The position numbers were made by a program, and so were the translations under genes. Below are positions 22,601 to 33,871 of a stretch of DNA of 64,000 nucleotides, in pieces; positions within the stretch are counted from its first letter, which is position 1, and each line of letters starts with the position of its first letter. The notes beneath the pieces are model-generated. The model worked only from the letters and a program-made list of their open reading frames with translations. It was not told the DNA's origin and ran no database searches. The DNA is from Eulemur rufifrons. Lineage: Eukaryota > Chordata > Mammalia > Primates > Lemuridae. The stretch spans positions 35,505,501 through 35,569,500 of the forward strand of contig NC_090997.1 in NCBI RefSeq assembly GCF_041146395.1, read 5' to 3'.

Positions 22601-25309
22601 TAGTACTAGTATAGGTTGGAGAGGAGATAAAACACACTTGGTGATTTTCTTGTATTGAGACATAGCAAGAAGTCTCTGAGACAAGGACATCTAAAAAGGG
22701 GGAACTCAGAAAGCTCAGTAGAGTTATTATGGCCCATGATTAAGGAAATAGAATTGAATATAAATTGAAGTTGTCAGAGAGGGCATTTGGGAAGGAAATG
22801 TGGAAGAATTATTGATTATAAAAAAAAGATTTGATTAAAAAAGTGTCAGCTGGGCAGTTTGTACAGCACATTCTAAGCAGAAAGTTTAGCTGGAGGTGTC
22901 TTAAGTTAGAGAAATCAGCAATAAGTCCTAGAGGTTGGTGCCTTTGTGCTGTTGGGACTCATGTCTGTCCTGATAGGATTATATTTTGATATCCCTTAGG
23001 TTCATGAGTAAAGAAATAAAGTGATCTTCATCAATAAGTAGTAAGTATACAAAGCACACGTCAGGTGAGTAGACGAGGAACTCTAAGTGCTGAACTAGAC
23101 TTGATTGACACTAAGAATCCCATATTTATAGGTATAACATTTAGAAATATACCTACATCCATCCTTAAGAAAAAAATCAGGCAAAATGCTCACTATTTCC
23201 TGTCTCCTGTGTTTTTGTGAGAATGTTACTTAGAGTATGACTGAGATACCGGATACTTCTTTTATGATTCCTGAGGAACAGATTTCTCAGGACTGAGAAG
23301 GACACTAAGGCTCCTGTTGACCAGTAAACAAATGTTGTGCACCAAATTCAAAAGGTTGTGGAAGCATTGTTATTCTGTATATTAACCTCAGAGCACAAAT
23401 AATCCAAACTTAAGCAGGAATTTTTGTTATAAACAATATCTCTGGCCCCAACATGCTACCAAATTAGAAGCATTAGAACAAAGATACAAGAATTAAAAGA
23501 TATTACTGGATTCATAAAATAATTTAATGTAGATTGAATAGATTAGACAATAATTAATAATTGTATTTTTATTCCTGTACCATCAGATTTTAAACCTAGA
23601 ATAGCAAAATTGTTCTTGCCTTTATAATTATATTATAAATTTCTTAAAGTTTGATGCCAACTTACTACTCTACACTTTTTAAAGACTTGTTATGTCCATA
23701 TGAACCAGTTGACTTCAATGGAAATATAAGAAGACAGTGAATAACAGTAAAAAAAAATTCTCTTATGGGTTAATATTATTGTGGAACAAATAAACCACAT
23801 ATCCTTGATTTCATAGATTAATAATTTTTGTACAAGAATTTTAGAGCAAAATTATCTATCCCAAGTTCTGCTACCCCTTCCCTGCAAAACCCATTCAAGT
23901 TTCCAGTTTTCAGGATAGGTTATATCTTTCCACTACAACTGAATCAGAAACTAATGACTTAGAGCATGGTGAAATATTTGCTAAGCTATCACATTGAAAT
24001 GCTTAGGTATTAAGTCATTGCTAGTTAGAAATTTAGAGTTTATACAATACTGTGATTAAACAGTTATATAATATAGTAAAACGTGCTCTATGATTATTGC
24101 TTTGTAATTATAGGATTGTACCTGAACCTTTTAAAATTTTACCTCTCTTGTCTAAAAGCTAAAAGGTACAGCTTATAAGTGAAGATATTTATTTATACCC
24201 ATTTTTAAATTTCCATTGTGTCATGAATTAATAATTTGGTAAAATGCAATAAAAGTGAATTATTAGAGAAATGGGAAAAAAGACAAAGATACAAGCCATT
24301 TAAAAATTAAGTTATATATATATGATCAATCTGTCAAATTTCTGTAAATGTATCTAAACACTTACTCTTTATATTTAATTGATAAAAACCAGTAACAAAC
24401 AATCCACAAATTAGCACTGGCCCAAACTATACTTTGAATAGCTCACATTAGAATAGCAATTTTTTTTAGAATAGTAATTTTTAATGTTCCCTTCAGAATT
24501 AAAATTTTATGACGTCATAATATTAATTAGAAAATAGGTAGAATTAAGTGCCTAATCAACACTGATTTTAAATTTTTAAAGCAAATTTTTTGTATTAAAA
24601 TACTTCTCCAGAAAATCATTTTTACATAATAAATGGAGGGAAAAGAGACACTTTGAACAAAGAGAAGAGAAAGAACCAGTGTCAGGGTTTGCTATTAGCT
24701 TACCCAATATCCACTATTTTAATTTTTAGTGAAAAAAAAAACAAACTGTTTTTATTTAAGGTGGCAATGAGCTGCATTCCAGTTATGTATAATTGATAAT
24801 ATCAAAATAGAAGTCACTGGGTAAGCCTTCTGAAATCTTCTCTAAAGAAATTTCAAAGAAGTCTATGCAACTAGCAGAAGTGCCTTTTTGTTCCTTACTC
24901 TTCCCCTACTTTCTTCCTGGGGAGTGAACAAAATGATTGGAGTTCTAGTGGCTATCTTGTAGTCACAGGGCAACCTCAAAGATGGAGCACACTAAAGAAA
25001 GGCAAGGCAGAAAGTCAGAAGGAATCTAGGACATTGATTGTTTCATGGATCCCTGGATAGCCTACTTTTCGATTTTTTTTTCACAAGAGAATAAACCCTT
25101 TAATTGTTTAAGCCACTGTAGTTGGCTGTTACTGCAATTCCAAATGGCTACAGGAACTATCATTAATTTATATTAACATTAACTAACATTAATTAACATT
25201 AATTTTCCAACTTTTATGTTCCTAAAACTTTACTTATCTATATAATATAACCTTTCATTAAATCTGTATGATAGATTATGAAATGTATAGATTTATAGAC
25301 TATAAAACT
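22601..25309. other. Unclassified AT-rich sequence
   Basis: No gene. About 24930-25150 may be the end of an old LTR-type repeat ('acccttt', 'gtttaagccactgtagttgg', 'ctgttactgca'), but this is weak. An exact CRE-like palindrome lies at 24507-24520. Confidence 0.4.
24507..24520. promoter_or_regulatory. CRE-like palindrome TTATGACGTCATAA
   Basis: The 14-bp perfect palindrome contains TGACGTCA, the binding sequence of CREB/ATF and related bZIP proteins. It stands alone in AT-rich DNA, with no TATA box, GC island or gene nearby that I can see. Such a site can occur by chance in a window of this size, so function is only possible. Confidence 0.25.
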
Positions 25310-25400
25310 GTTTATAGGTAATAAAACTGAGGCTTAGAGAGGTTAAATCACTACATTTGAACTTCAGTAAGGAAGGAACCAAGTCCTTATATCTTTTCAC
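25310..25400 (-). mobile_element. MIR fragment
   Basis: The core 'aaactgaggcttagagaggt' followed by 'taaatcac' is the reverse complement of the MIR core region. Confidence 0.6.
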
Positions 25401-25504
25401 TCTATCTTGAGCATCTGATACATTCTGTCTAATAAATAATCAATGCTCAACAAATATTTGTTGACTTTAAAAACTAAATTAATAAAATTTAAGTTTTCTA
25501 AAAG

Positions 25505-25690
25505 CAAATTTTATTGTGTATATTTAAGGTATACAACATGATACTATGGGCTACATATAGATAGTAAAATGGATATTATAGTAAAGCAAATTAGCATATC
25601 CATCATCTCACATAATTACCCATTTTTTCCGTTCTGCAGCAAGAACAGCTAAAATCTATTAATAGTTAATACATTTTAAAAAGCATTACT
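25505..25690 (-). mobile_element. L1 3' UTR fragment
   Basis: The plus strand reads 'ttattgtgtatatttaagg', 'tatacaacatgatactatgg', 'aaattagcatatccatcatc', the reverse complement of an old L1 3' UTR. It is short and encodes nothing. Confidence 0.65.
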
Positions 25691-26454
25691 TTTTTAAGTG
25701 GTAGAAGTTTCACTGTAAACTCAATAGGTGAGATAAAAAAAACTAATTGAATTTGTTCATAACTGTACAAGTTGGAAAATGCCCATTTTTTATTTATAAA
25801 ACATTATTATTATCTTTGTATATTTTCTGAGAGATAGTTACTGACTTCATAGAAGAAAAAGCTTAACTACAGTCATTTTAGAGTACCTAAAACAAAACCC
25901 TGAAATTGCAAAAATGGCATGAATTACAGTAATGGCACTGTCAAAATTCATAAATTTAAAGAAAAAGTTTAACTGAAAAAGTGAGGTCATAAGTGGTTCA
26001 TTAGTTATATCTTCTCTGTATTATACTTTACAATTTAACTCCTAAAAAACGATAAATGCTGTTAAGTAGCATAGGCTTATGCTTAAAGAAAATCTATTTT
26101 TAAGCACTTAGCATGAAAGATTTAATTTAATTTGTATTAGCATGAGAAAATTCAGCATTACCTTTGACAATAAAGGAAAAGCAAAGGCTATTATATTTAA
26201 AGAATGATCATATCCTTGAAGTATATTTATATGCAATGAATTTTTTGGACTGTGTTTGATGATGAGAACAAATGTCCACCAATTACGGGGAAAGTGTTAA
26301 ATACTCTTCTGCCATCTATACCCACATTTTTAATTTAGGATCCAGTAAAGATTCACATATTGCATTTGGTAATTATATTTCGCAGTCATTTTTAATCTAG
26401 AAAGTACTCTTCCTGTCCCCTCCTTTTGTGAAGACATTACATTTCATTATGAGT
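25691..26454. other. Unclassified AT-rich sequence
   Basis: Nothing recognisable. Confidence 0.45.
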
Positions 26455-26540
26455 ATAGGCTAGTTGCCTTGGAGAATGTCCAACATTCAGGATTTGTCTG
26501 ATTTTTCACTCATGGAATCATTTAATTATCAAAACTTAAA
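26455..26540 (-). mobile_element. Small L1M 3' UTR fragment
   Basis: 'gagaatgtccaacattcagg' followed by 'atttgtctgatttttcactc' resembles the reverse complement of L1M-type 3' UTR sequence. The match is short. Confidence 0.4.
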
Positions 26541-26889
26541 AAGATCTTAATTGGCCAGATTTGATTGGGGATTTCATTTTGATTGGGAAATGCAAGCATA
26601 AAACCGGAAAGCATTTTCCACCAAAAGGGAGCAGGACTCCTTTTTAAAAAAGTTAATGGAAAGCTTGGCACTAGAAAAGTATAAGCTGAGCCTGGGATAC
26701 ATGAAGGGGTTTTTGGAAGCCAAATTTGGGGAGACTTGAGCATCAAAAGCAATAATAATTACTATAAATTATTAAACACTGAATAAAAATCCATAAATTG
26801 AGGACGATTAATAAGAGTGAGCACCAGGAGTCTCTGCATGAACCTTTTCAAATTCAGAAAACTTTGATAGAAAATTCTCTGAGCTAGAT
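26541..26889. other. Unclassified sequence
   Basis: I see no gene and no repeat family I can name. Confidence 0.45.
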
Positions 26890-28560
26890 GTAGAGACTTG
26901 ATTCTACTATGACAGCCCATACCTCCTACTGGTTGTAATTATGAACTCCAGACAAAATAGAAAGAAAAAAGAAACTACTTGACGATTCTGAAAGCTAAAT
27001 GAAAACAGGCAGATTGTGGATGGGAGTCGGAGCTTGAAGAAGGGACCACATGGAGTGAGTTTCTTGCTATTTTTCCTTCTGTGATGGAGCAGTACAGGCA
27101 GGAGACTAAAACTCCAATGGAAATCCCCTGTCATCTTTTTGGCCAGAGTAACCATTAGAAAGGATCCTTGTGGGACAAAAATGAGGGAGAAATCTTGGCA
27201 GGAAAGAGTTGTTTCCCAGAATTTTCTCTAATTTTGAATATAAATCTTTGTAATTCCCAGTTTAATCCCTGAAGTATCCATGCATAAGACTGACCCCCAT
27301 AAAAAAAGCAGAAAAATGTAGGCAATTGAATTTTGATTTGAACCACCAGGTATAGAAGGTGAAACAACAATTGCAATCTGAATTCAGCTGGCTGATTATT
27401 TGTTAAAACAAAAACATTAATAATCTTTAGAGGACTATAACAAAGCCCACAGTCTACACCAAAACATTCATGATATACAGATATAGTCTAAGTTATTTGA
27501 CATATAAAGAACCAGAAAAATGTGGTTCATTCCCAAGAGAAAAACCAGCATGTGCTGACATCAGGATAACACATTTATGTGAATTATCAGACAAAGTCTT
27601 TAAAGAAGCTATGGTAACCATTTTCCATAAAGTAAAGGAAAACACACTAGAAATAAAGGTAAACATAGAAAATCCCAGCAGAGAAATAAAAATGATTAAA
27701 AAGAAATAACAAAATTTTAGACTAAAAAATTAATATCTGAAATAAAAAATTAACTGAATGAGCTCAATAGCAAAATGGAGATGAGGTAGGAATAAGCTCA
27801 TGAATTTGCAAATAGATTAATAGAAATTATCCAGAAGAACAGAGAGAAAAAAATTAAAATAAAATGAATAGAGCCTTAGGGATAATATTAAAAAGTATAA
27901 CATGCATGTAATTAGAATTCCAGAAGTAAAGAAGAAAAAGATTGAAGTAGAAAAAACATTTTAAAAAATAATAGCCAAAAATTTCTTAAATTTGAGGAAA
28001 GACGTAACTTTTACAGATCAAGAAGATTAGCAAATGCTAAACAAAATTAATTTTTTAAGTCTAGAAACACTATAATCAAACTAGTAAAATTCAAAGCTAA
28101 CTAAAAAGTCCTGAACTTAGCTACAGAAAAACAAAACATACAGGGAACAACAATTTGTATTTCTCATATCTCTCATCAGAAACCACAGAGCCCACAAAAC
28201 AATGGAATATCATTAGGATGCTGAAAGAACAAAACAATGGCCTACCCAGAATTCTATATCGAGTGAAAATATCTTTCTGGAATAAAGGCAAAATAAAAAT
28301 AGTTCAGATAAAGGAAAACTAAGAGAATTAGTCATTAGCAGACCTACTCTACAAGAAATACCAAAGAAAATCTTTAGGATGAAGAGAAATGATATCAGAG
28401 AGAAACTGAGATTGTCACAAATGAAAGAAGAACATTAGAAATAGTTTATATCTGAACATAAGATTAAGTTTCCCCTACGTGTGTTTTTTATGTGTGTATA
28501 TTTGTTTAAAATGTTGAATTAAACTATTTTATTTTAATCTAGTTAGAAAGCTGTAAAGGA
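26890..28560 (+). mobile_element. HAL1-like (L1 ORF1-type) LINE relic
   Basis: The order of features is a leader, an ORF1-like middle and an ORF1 C-terminal part, followed directly by 3' non-coding sequence without any ORF2. That is the layout of HAL1, the 'half L1' of mammals. Recognisable parts include 'aattatcagacaaagtcttt' (ELSDKVF) and 'ccagaattctatatcgag'. Boundaries are uncertain, and an L1ME fragment with the same order cannot be excluded. Confidence 0.6.
27470..28400 (+). pseudogene. ORF1-like coding relic of HAL1/L1
   Basis: An open stretch at 27555-27709 reads ELSDKVFKEAM and then KVKENTLEIKVNIENPSREI, matching the start of the L1/HAL1 ORF1 coiled coil, with lysine-rich sequence after it. 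Many stops follow. Around 28235-28290 the frame gives PEFYIE and KYLSGIKAK, related to the conserved PRILYP/LSFK part, and 'gcagacctactctacaag' corresponds to the C-terminal SRPALQ block. It is non-functional. Confidence 0.65.
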
Positions 28561-28720
28561 CACTTTTGACACAACTGGGGAAATTTGAATATGGACTGCA
28601 TATTAGATATTAATAATATTTAATTATTGTTAAATTTTTGGACTTGATAACATTGTGATTGGAAAATGTCCTTATTTATATACATATGTTGAAGTGTTAA
28701 GGAATGTAGAGGAGAGAGAA
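28561..28720 (+). mobile_element. L1M-type 3' UTR fragment
   Basis: 'aatttgaatatggactgcat', 'gacttgataacattgtgatt' and 'aaaatgtccttatttatata' match a common old L1M 3' UTR in forward orientation. It may belong to the element before it. Confidence 0.55.
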
Positions 28721-29559
28721 AGAGAATGCACACATAAATGTGACATGTTAATAATGCAACTAGGTGAAGGATATAAGAGTATTCATTATCCTGTTCTTTC
28801 AATTTTTCAAAATAAATTGTTGTATAGGAAAATTAATCCTTTGATAGATTTCTATTGCATATGGGCTAAAATTGTGGAAAAGGGTGGGGAAGTAAACTCA
28901 ATATTCTTGAGGATTTGAAAGATTTCTACTGAGCTTACAGGTCATTAAATAAAGAGCAGGGGTGGACCAAGGTAAGCATGATATCAGTTTCACAATGATT
29001 AAATCGCTGATTATATATGCTGGAATTTACGGTTTACTGTGAGGCTTTCACACACCATTAATCATGCAGTTAATAAAACACAGTTAGTAATAAAAAGGGG
29101 GGTAACAAACCACAACAATGGCTCAGAAGACAGATGAGCGATAGACAAGTCAAGTGGTTCTGGAAGTCCTTTGGATGCCAAACAGTGGGGGTGCCAAGTC
29201 AGGACAAGGTGTCAGAGTCCTCACGAGCAGAGAGTCCAAAGATGTCTTGGACAAAGCCAGGTCCATGCTGCTTTTATGATCCTCTACAGATGTGTCCATT
29301 CTCCTTATTTCAGCTGCTTTTCACTTTCTATCAATTTGTTTCAGGTCTCAGGTGGTGTTGGACAACAGCAGGTTGTCTTACACCTCAGTCCATTGCATAT
29401 ATGTTTGTTTCTTGGAGGAGTGAACAACTCCACTGTGGGCTGATGGCTACTTGACATGAGTGACTCCGCTTTGAGACATTAGGATTACAAATCATTATGG
29501 TATATCACTCTGTCCCTCCGAGTCATCAAATAAAATTTTTTTCTTTCTACTGTGGGATT
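28721..29559. other. Unclassified sequence
   Basis: No known gene or repeat. The segment 29100-29460 is less AT-rich and holds two overlapping open frames (29134-29454 and 29171-29443) that resemble nothing I know. It may be an old LTR or other repeat. Confidence 0.4.
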
Positions 29560-29920
29560 TGTATACTTGTTTTTCTTCTGCTTCTTGTGCTTGGAATACT
29601 TTCCCAACCAGTTCCACAAGACTGGCTTCTTTTGTCATCACTAACTCGACGTGATATCATCTCCAAGGAGACAGTACGGAGCCATCATACTTAAAATGGC
29701 TCACAGCCATCCCATCCCAATACCTTGCTTTTCTTCTTCACAACATACATCCCAATGTAAAATCCATGTGTTTGCCTGTCTTTCTACCCGTAATGGATTG
29801 CGAGTTTTACCGGGGCATCAGCATTGTCTGTGCTGTTTACCATAGATCCTCAATGCCTGCAGCATAGTAGAAATGCAGTTAATAATGTTGAGTAAATGGA
29901 TGCATACAAGCAAATGTGAA
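29560..29920 (+). mobile_element. L2 LINE 3' fragment
   Basis: 'cttgtgcttggaatactttc', 'ccacaagactggcttctttt', 'gtaatggattgcgagtttta' and 'tagtagaaatgcagttaat' follow the L2 3' end. It is heavily diverged, and no coding sequence survives. Confidence 0.65.
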
Positions 29921-30699
29921 CCGACTGTTAAATGCAGCTAAGTTTCTTTCAAATATGAAGACAACAGAAAAACATTCAGAGCATTCAAGAACTCAGGAAA
30001 TGCGGCACCTATGAGCAATACTTCTTTGGAGCATAAAGCAAACAACCAAGCAAACAAAACTGACAGTTCAAGGAAGCCGAACAAAAGATAAATCCAACAA
30101 GGAATTGTGAAATAGAGAAGCCATAGCAAAATAAACTCATTATGTACTTAATATTTTAGATTAGTAGAAAACTGTGGAAATTATGGCTACCTAAGAGAAG
30201 ATAAATGTGATATCTCTTAGCATTTATTTATTATTAGCGTAATATTTAAAATATATCAAAATGAGAGAGAATAGAAGGTATAGGTAGGGGAAATTGGAGG
30301 AATCTGAAACAGGGTAGTTTCTCATCTTTTCGGAAGGGCAATCTCATCTTATTAACATATAGTTTTAAAACGTCACTAACTTTTAAGTTTTTCATAATGC
30401 TTTCAATTAGTTTTAGAAAGATTTTTCTAAGATTGATTACATTTTGCTAGAAGGAAAAAAATTACTGGAAGTTTAACAATTCCTTTACTATTTTTTCTTT
30501 AAATTCAAGAAAAATTCATTATTTTTTATTGAAACAGTATATATTTTGTGATCCTTCCTTTAAAAGATGCATTATATTTTATATGACATATTATCTGTTA
30601 TACATTACATGTAATATCTATCTATATATTTTTTGAATATTTACCACAAACCTATATCATTTTCATAAAATAATAAAACCATTAATCACAAAAGATTTG
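29921..30699. other. Unclassified AT-rich sequence
   Basis: No gene or nameable repeat. Confidence 0.45.
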
Positions 30700-30955
30700 A
30701 GGTAATCTCAGAGGCTTGCAGGAGTCACGGAGGTCCGTGGCGAGCCCCAGGCCAGCCAGAGCTGTTCATCATCCACTCCAGGATTACTTGGGGGTCTCAG
30801 TGTCCAGGGAGCTACTGACAGTGGGGAGCGACTACCTCAGTGGCATATGGGACAGGCTGCTCACAAACTCTAAGCCTCACTCCAGAAGGACCTCCAGTCT
30901 TCAAACAGTTCAGATAGAGAGGAGTCTCTTATTGAACCAATTTATGCTCAATTAA
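30700..30955. other. GC-rich block of unknown origin
   Basis: About 200 bp (30710-30910) is nearly 60% G+C inside a long AT-rich stretch. An open frame covers it (30716-30955, 79 codons). Reading VSRELLTVGSDYLSGIW and then RTSSLQTVQIERSLLLNQF, it matches no family I recognise. There is a CAG just before 30720 that could be read as an acceptor, but no donor, poly-A tail or duplication is evident. It could be an exon, a processed pseudogene fragment or an unnamed repeat. Confidence 0.4.
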
Positions 30956-30970
30956 AAACAAAATTGAGCA
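30945..30970. repeat. Hairpin-forming inverted repeat
   Basis: The arms 'tgctcaatt' and 'aattgagca' pair perfectly over 9 bp around an A-rich 8-base loop, at the right edge of the GC-rich block. Confidence 0.7.
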
Positions 30971-31839
30971 CAATTTTTCTAAAAATAATCAGGAGATGGT
31001 TGGAGATAGTAGTTGTTCATATTTTTTAGGCAATCCTATCAAATATCTCTTTTAAAAAGCCAAATCCTTTTTATTTAGGTAAAGAATTCCATAAACATCT
31101 TCATTCTTTCTAATGATATCTCACCGATTTGACACTATTCTAAAAATGTTACAGAATTACTTGAAAATATGAAAAATGCTTATATAGTTATCATTGATAT
31201 TATTGGCTGTATGCAATAGCAAAATGACAGTAATAAATAATATTTTAATCTAAATTTTACTCCTTCCAAAATAAAGGGAAATTGATTGTCTAAGCCTATC
31301 AATTATCCCTCCTTATGACCTTTAGCAAAATAAAAGTTATCATCTATTGAAACATAATTGAAAGAGAAGAAAATTGATACTGAAGGAAATACAGCTTACA
31401 TTAGGTCTCTCTCATTTGTATTGGCTTTTATTATAAAATGCTTAATGCTTGAGAAAAGTTTTATGCTATTAAATGCCTTTTTCAACAATGATACCAAATG
31501 CTATTGATTAAACAATATACTAGCTAAGAAAAGAGAACGTAGGAAGTTGTAATGAAAACGAGGGAGAGGGAGATTACACTTTCTCTACTCTGCATTCCAT
31601 GGATAAGGGAACATTTCGTTCCTGTCATGCATTTTACAATCCCTCTGGCACTCGTTCTTTCATGGGCAATCTACCAATATTCAAACATTTTCTGGTCTTC
31701 AATACTCTCCAAAAGAAATAAATTCCTTTAAGCCATAATGTTCTTCAAAAGAGGTTGGCCCCTTCACAGTCCCCTGCTTGGCTCTGGATGCAGTAAAAAC
31801 AAGATACAGAAGAACAGAATTTAGGGTGACTGATCTGAT
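30971..31839. other. Unclassified AT-rich sequence
   Basis: Nothing recognisable. Confidence 0.45.
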
Positions 31840-32490
31840 ACACCTATTAAAGCCAAATCAGATGGTCCCCTGCCTGCTCTCTAGCCCATGGGGTTCATCA
31901 TCGTGTTATTTTACCCTCCTGCCTAACATCTTCCTTTAACTTCTCGTAACTTTTAGAGTAAAACCAAATCCCTTGCCAGAGTCCACAGGGCTCTATACCA
32001 CCCAGGCCCTGATTACTTCTCCAACAGCATCTCTTTCTTACAGCCTATTTCACTAGACCCCGGATACTTAGTTTTCTTTCTCTTCTGCAAATGCCTACTC
32101 TTGTTCCACTTCTGGGTCTTCACGCCGGGTGTTCCTGCTGCTAGGTATTCACACTCTGCTTGGAGCGATCTCTCTCATATTTTCACATGACTAACTGCTT
32201 TTCAGATTTCATGTTTTAGATCAGATACACTTCCTCGAAGATAACTTTCCTATCACTATGTCTAAAACACTGCCTCCTCCAGTCATTGTCTCTATATATT
32301 TCCCTACCCACCTTTATTGTCTTTATAACCTTGAAAGCTATTTGAAATGTTATCATTGTTTACTCTTTGTCTACTTGTTTCCATTCTTCCTTCCCCTACA
32401 AGAATAGCTGCTCCATGAGAATAGGGATTTTGCCCATATTGTTTACTTTGCATGTAGTATGTGCTCACCAAAAATATCAATGAATGAAAA
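31840..32490 (+). mobile_element. L2 LINE 3' fragment, longer copy
   Basis: L2 landmarks in order include 'gagtaaaaccaaatcccttg', 'cagggctctataccaccc', 'tctcttctgcaaatgcctac', 'ctccatgagaatagggattt' and 'atgtagtatgtgctcacc'. The 3' end is at about 32490. Coding parts are too decayed to read. Confidence 0.75.
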
Positions 32491-32750
32491 CAGAAAAATC
32501 AAACAATTTCTCTTTCAATCTGAAACTCAGAATATTCTCTAAATATCTGAGGAGTTATTACTCCCAGGTGTTTCATGTGTGCGTGTGTGTTTATATAATA
32601 CTGTCTTTTAAATAAATTTATAAAACATATCTGCCCTAAGATAAGATTTTTTTCTCTCTATAGTTACTTATATTTAATGCCTTTTAATTTACCATGAAAA
32701 TTCTTCACTAGCTGTATAAGTCTCTTAGTTATTAAACAAATTTAACTATA

Positions 32751-33871
32751 CAGTAGTCCCCCTTTATTCATGGTTTTACTTTTCACACTTTTGGTTATTT
32801 GTGGTCAACTGTGGTCTGAAAATATTAAAAGGAAAATTCCAGAAATAAACAATACGTAAGTTTTAAATTGCTTGCTGATCTCAGTAGCATGATGAAAACT
32901 TGTGCCATCTTGCTTGGGACGTGAATCCTTCTTTTGTCCCGCATATCACGCTGTATAGGCTCCCTGCCCGTTAGCCACTTAGTAGCTGTCTCAGTTATCG
33001 AGATTGACTGTTGCAGGTATTGCAGCGCTGGTGTTAAAGTAACCTTTATTTTACTTAATGATAACCCCAAAGCACAAGACTAGTAATGCTGGCAATTAGG
33101 ATATGCCAAAGAGAAGCCATTAAGTACATCCCTTAAGTGAAAACGTGAAAGTTCTCAACTTAATGAAGAAAGAAAAAAAGAATATGCTGAGATTATGAAG
33201 ATCTATGATGAGAATTAATCTTATAACAGTATAATCAAGAAGAAAGAAAAAAAAGTTTGTACTAGTTTTGCTGTTGCACTTCAAACTACAAGTTATGATC
33301 ACAGTGTGTGACAAGACCTTAGTTAATATGGAAAAGGCATTAAATTTGTGAGTGGAAGATATGAACAAAAAAACATGTTCCGATTAATGGCAACGTGTTG
33401 CACAGAAAGTATTGAGCCTATACCAAGACTTCAGCAAGGCATCCCCTAAAATGAATGATTTCAAGTCATTTACAAATAAGGGGTGGTTACACAGATTCAG
33501 GAATATAGAAGGTCACTAGTACCCTAATGCTGTATCGCAATGTCTACATCATTCATCTCACTTCATGTCATCACGCAGACATTGTATCATCTCACATCAC
33601 CACAAGAAGGAGGGTGAGTAGAGCACAGGAAGATATGTTGGGAGAGAGAGATCACATTCACATAACTTTCATTACAGTACATTATTATAATTGTTCTATT
33701 TCATTAGTAGTTGTTAATCTTTTACCGTGCCTTATTTATAAATTAAACTTTATCTTAGGTATGTATTTATGTATAAAACACAATTTATATGGGATTCGGT
33801 ACTATCCATGGTTTCAGGCATCCACTGGAGGTCTTGGAATGTATCCTTCCTCAAATAAAAGAGCACTACTA
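32751..33871 (+). mobile_element. Tigger DNA transposon, near complete ends
   Basis: The left end 'cagtagtccccctttattca' follows TA (32749-32750). The right end, 'gagcactacta', is followed by TA (33872-33873). Both fit Tigger inverted repeats with a TA target duplication. Inside are 'aaaattccagaaataaacaa' and a decayed transposase start. At about 1.1 kb against roughly 2.4 kb for an autonomous Tigger, most of the transposase gene is missing. Confidence 0.9.
33058..33470 (+). pseudogene. Tigger transposase N-terminal relic
   Basis: The start corresponds to the Tigger transposase beginning; the pieces DAGN/GN-DMPKR ('ggcaattaggatatgccaaa') and PLSEKVKVL ('aagtgaaaacgtgaaagttc') are readable across frame changes. 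This part forms a CENP-B-like helix-turn-helix that binds the element ends. In-frame stops and small indels break it, and the DDE catalytic domain is absent. Confidence 0.75.
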
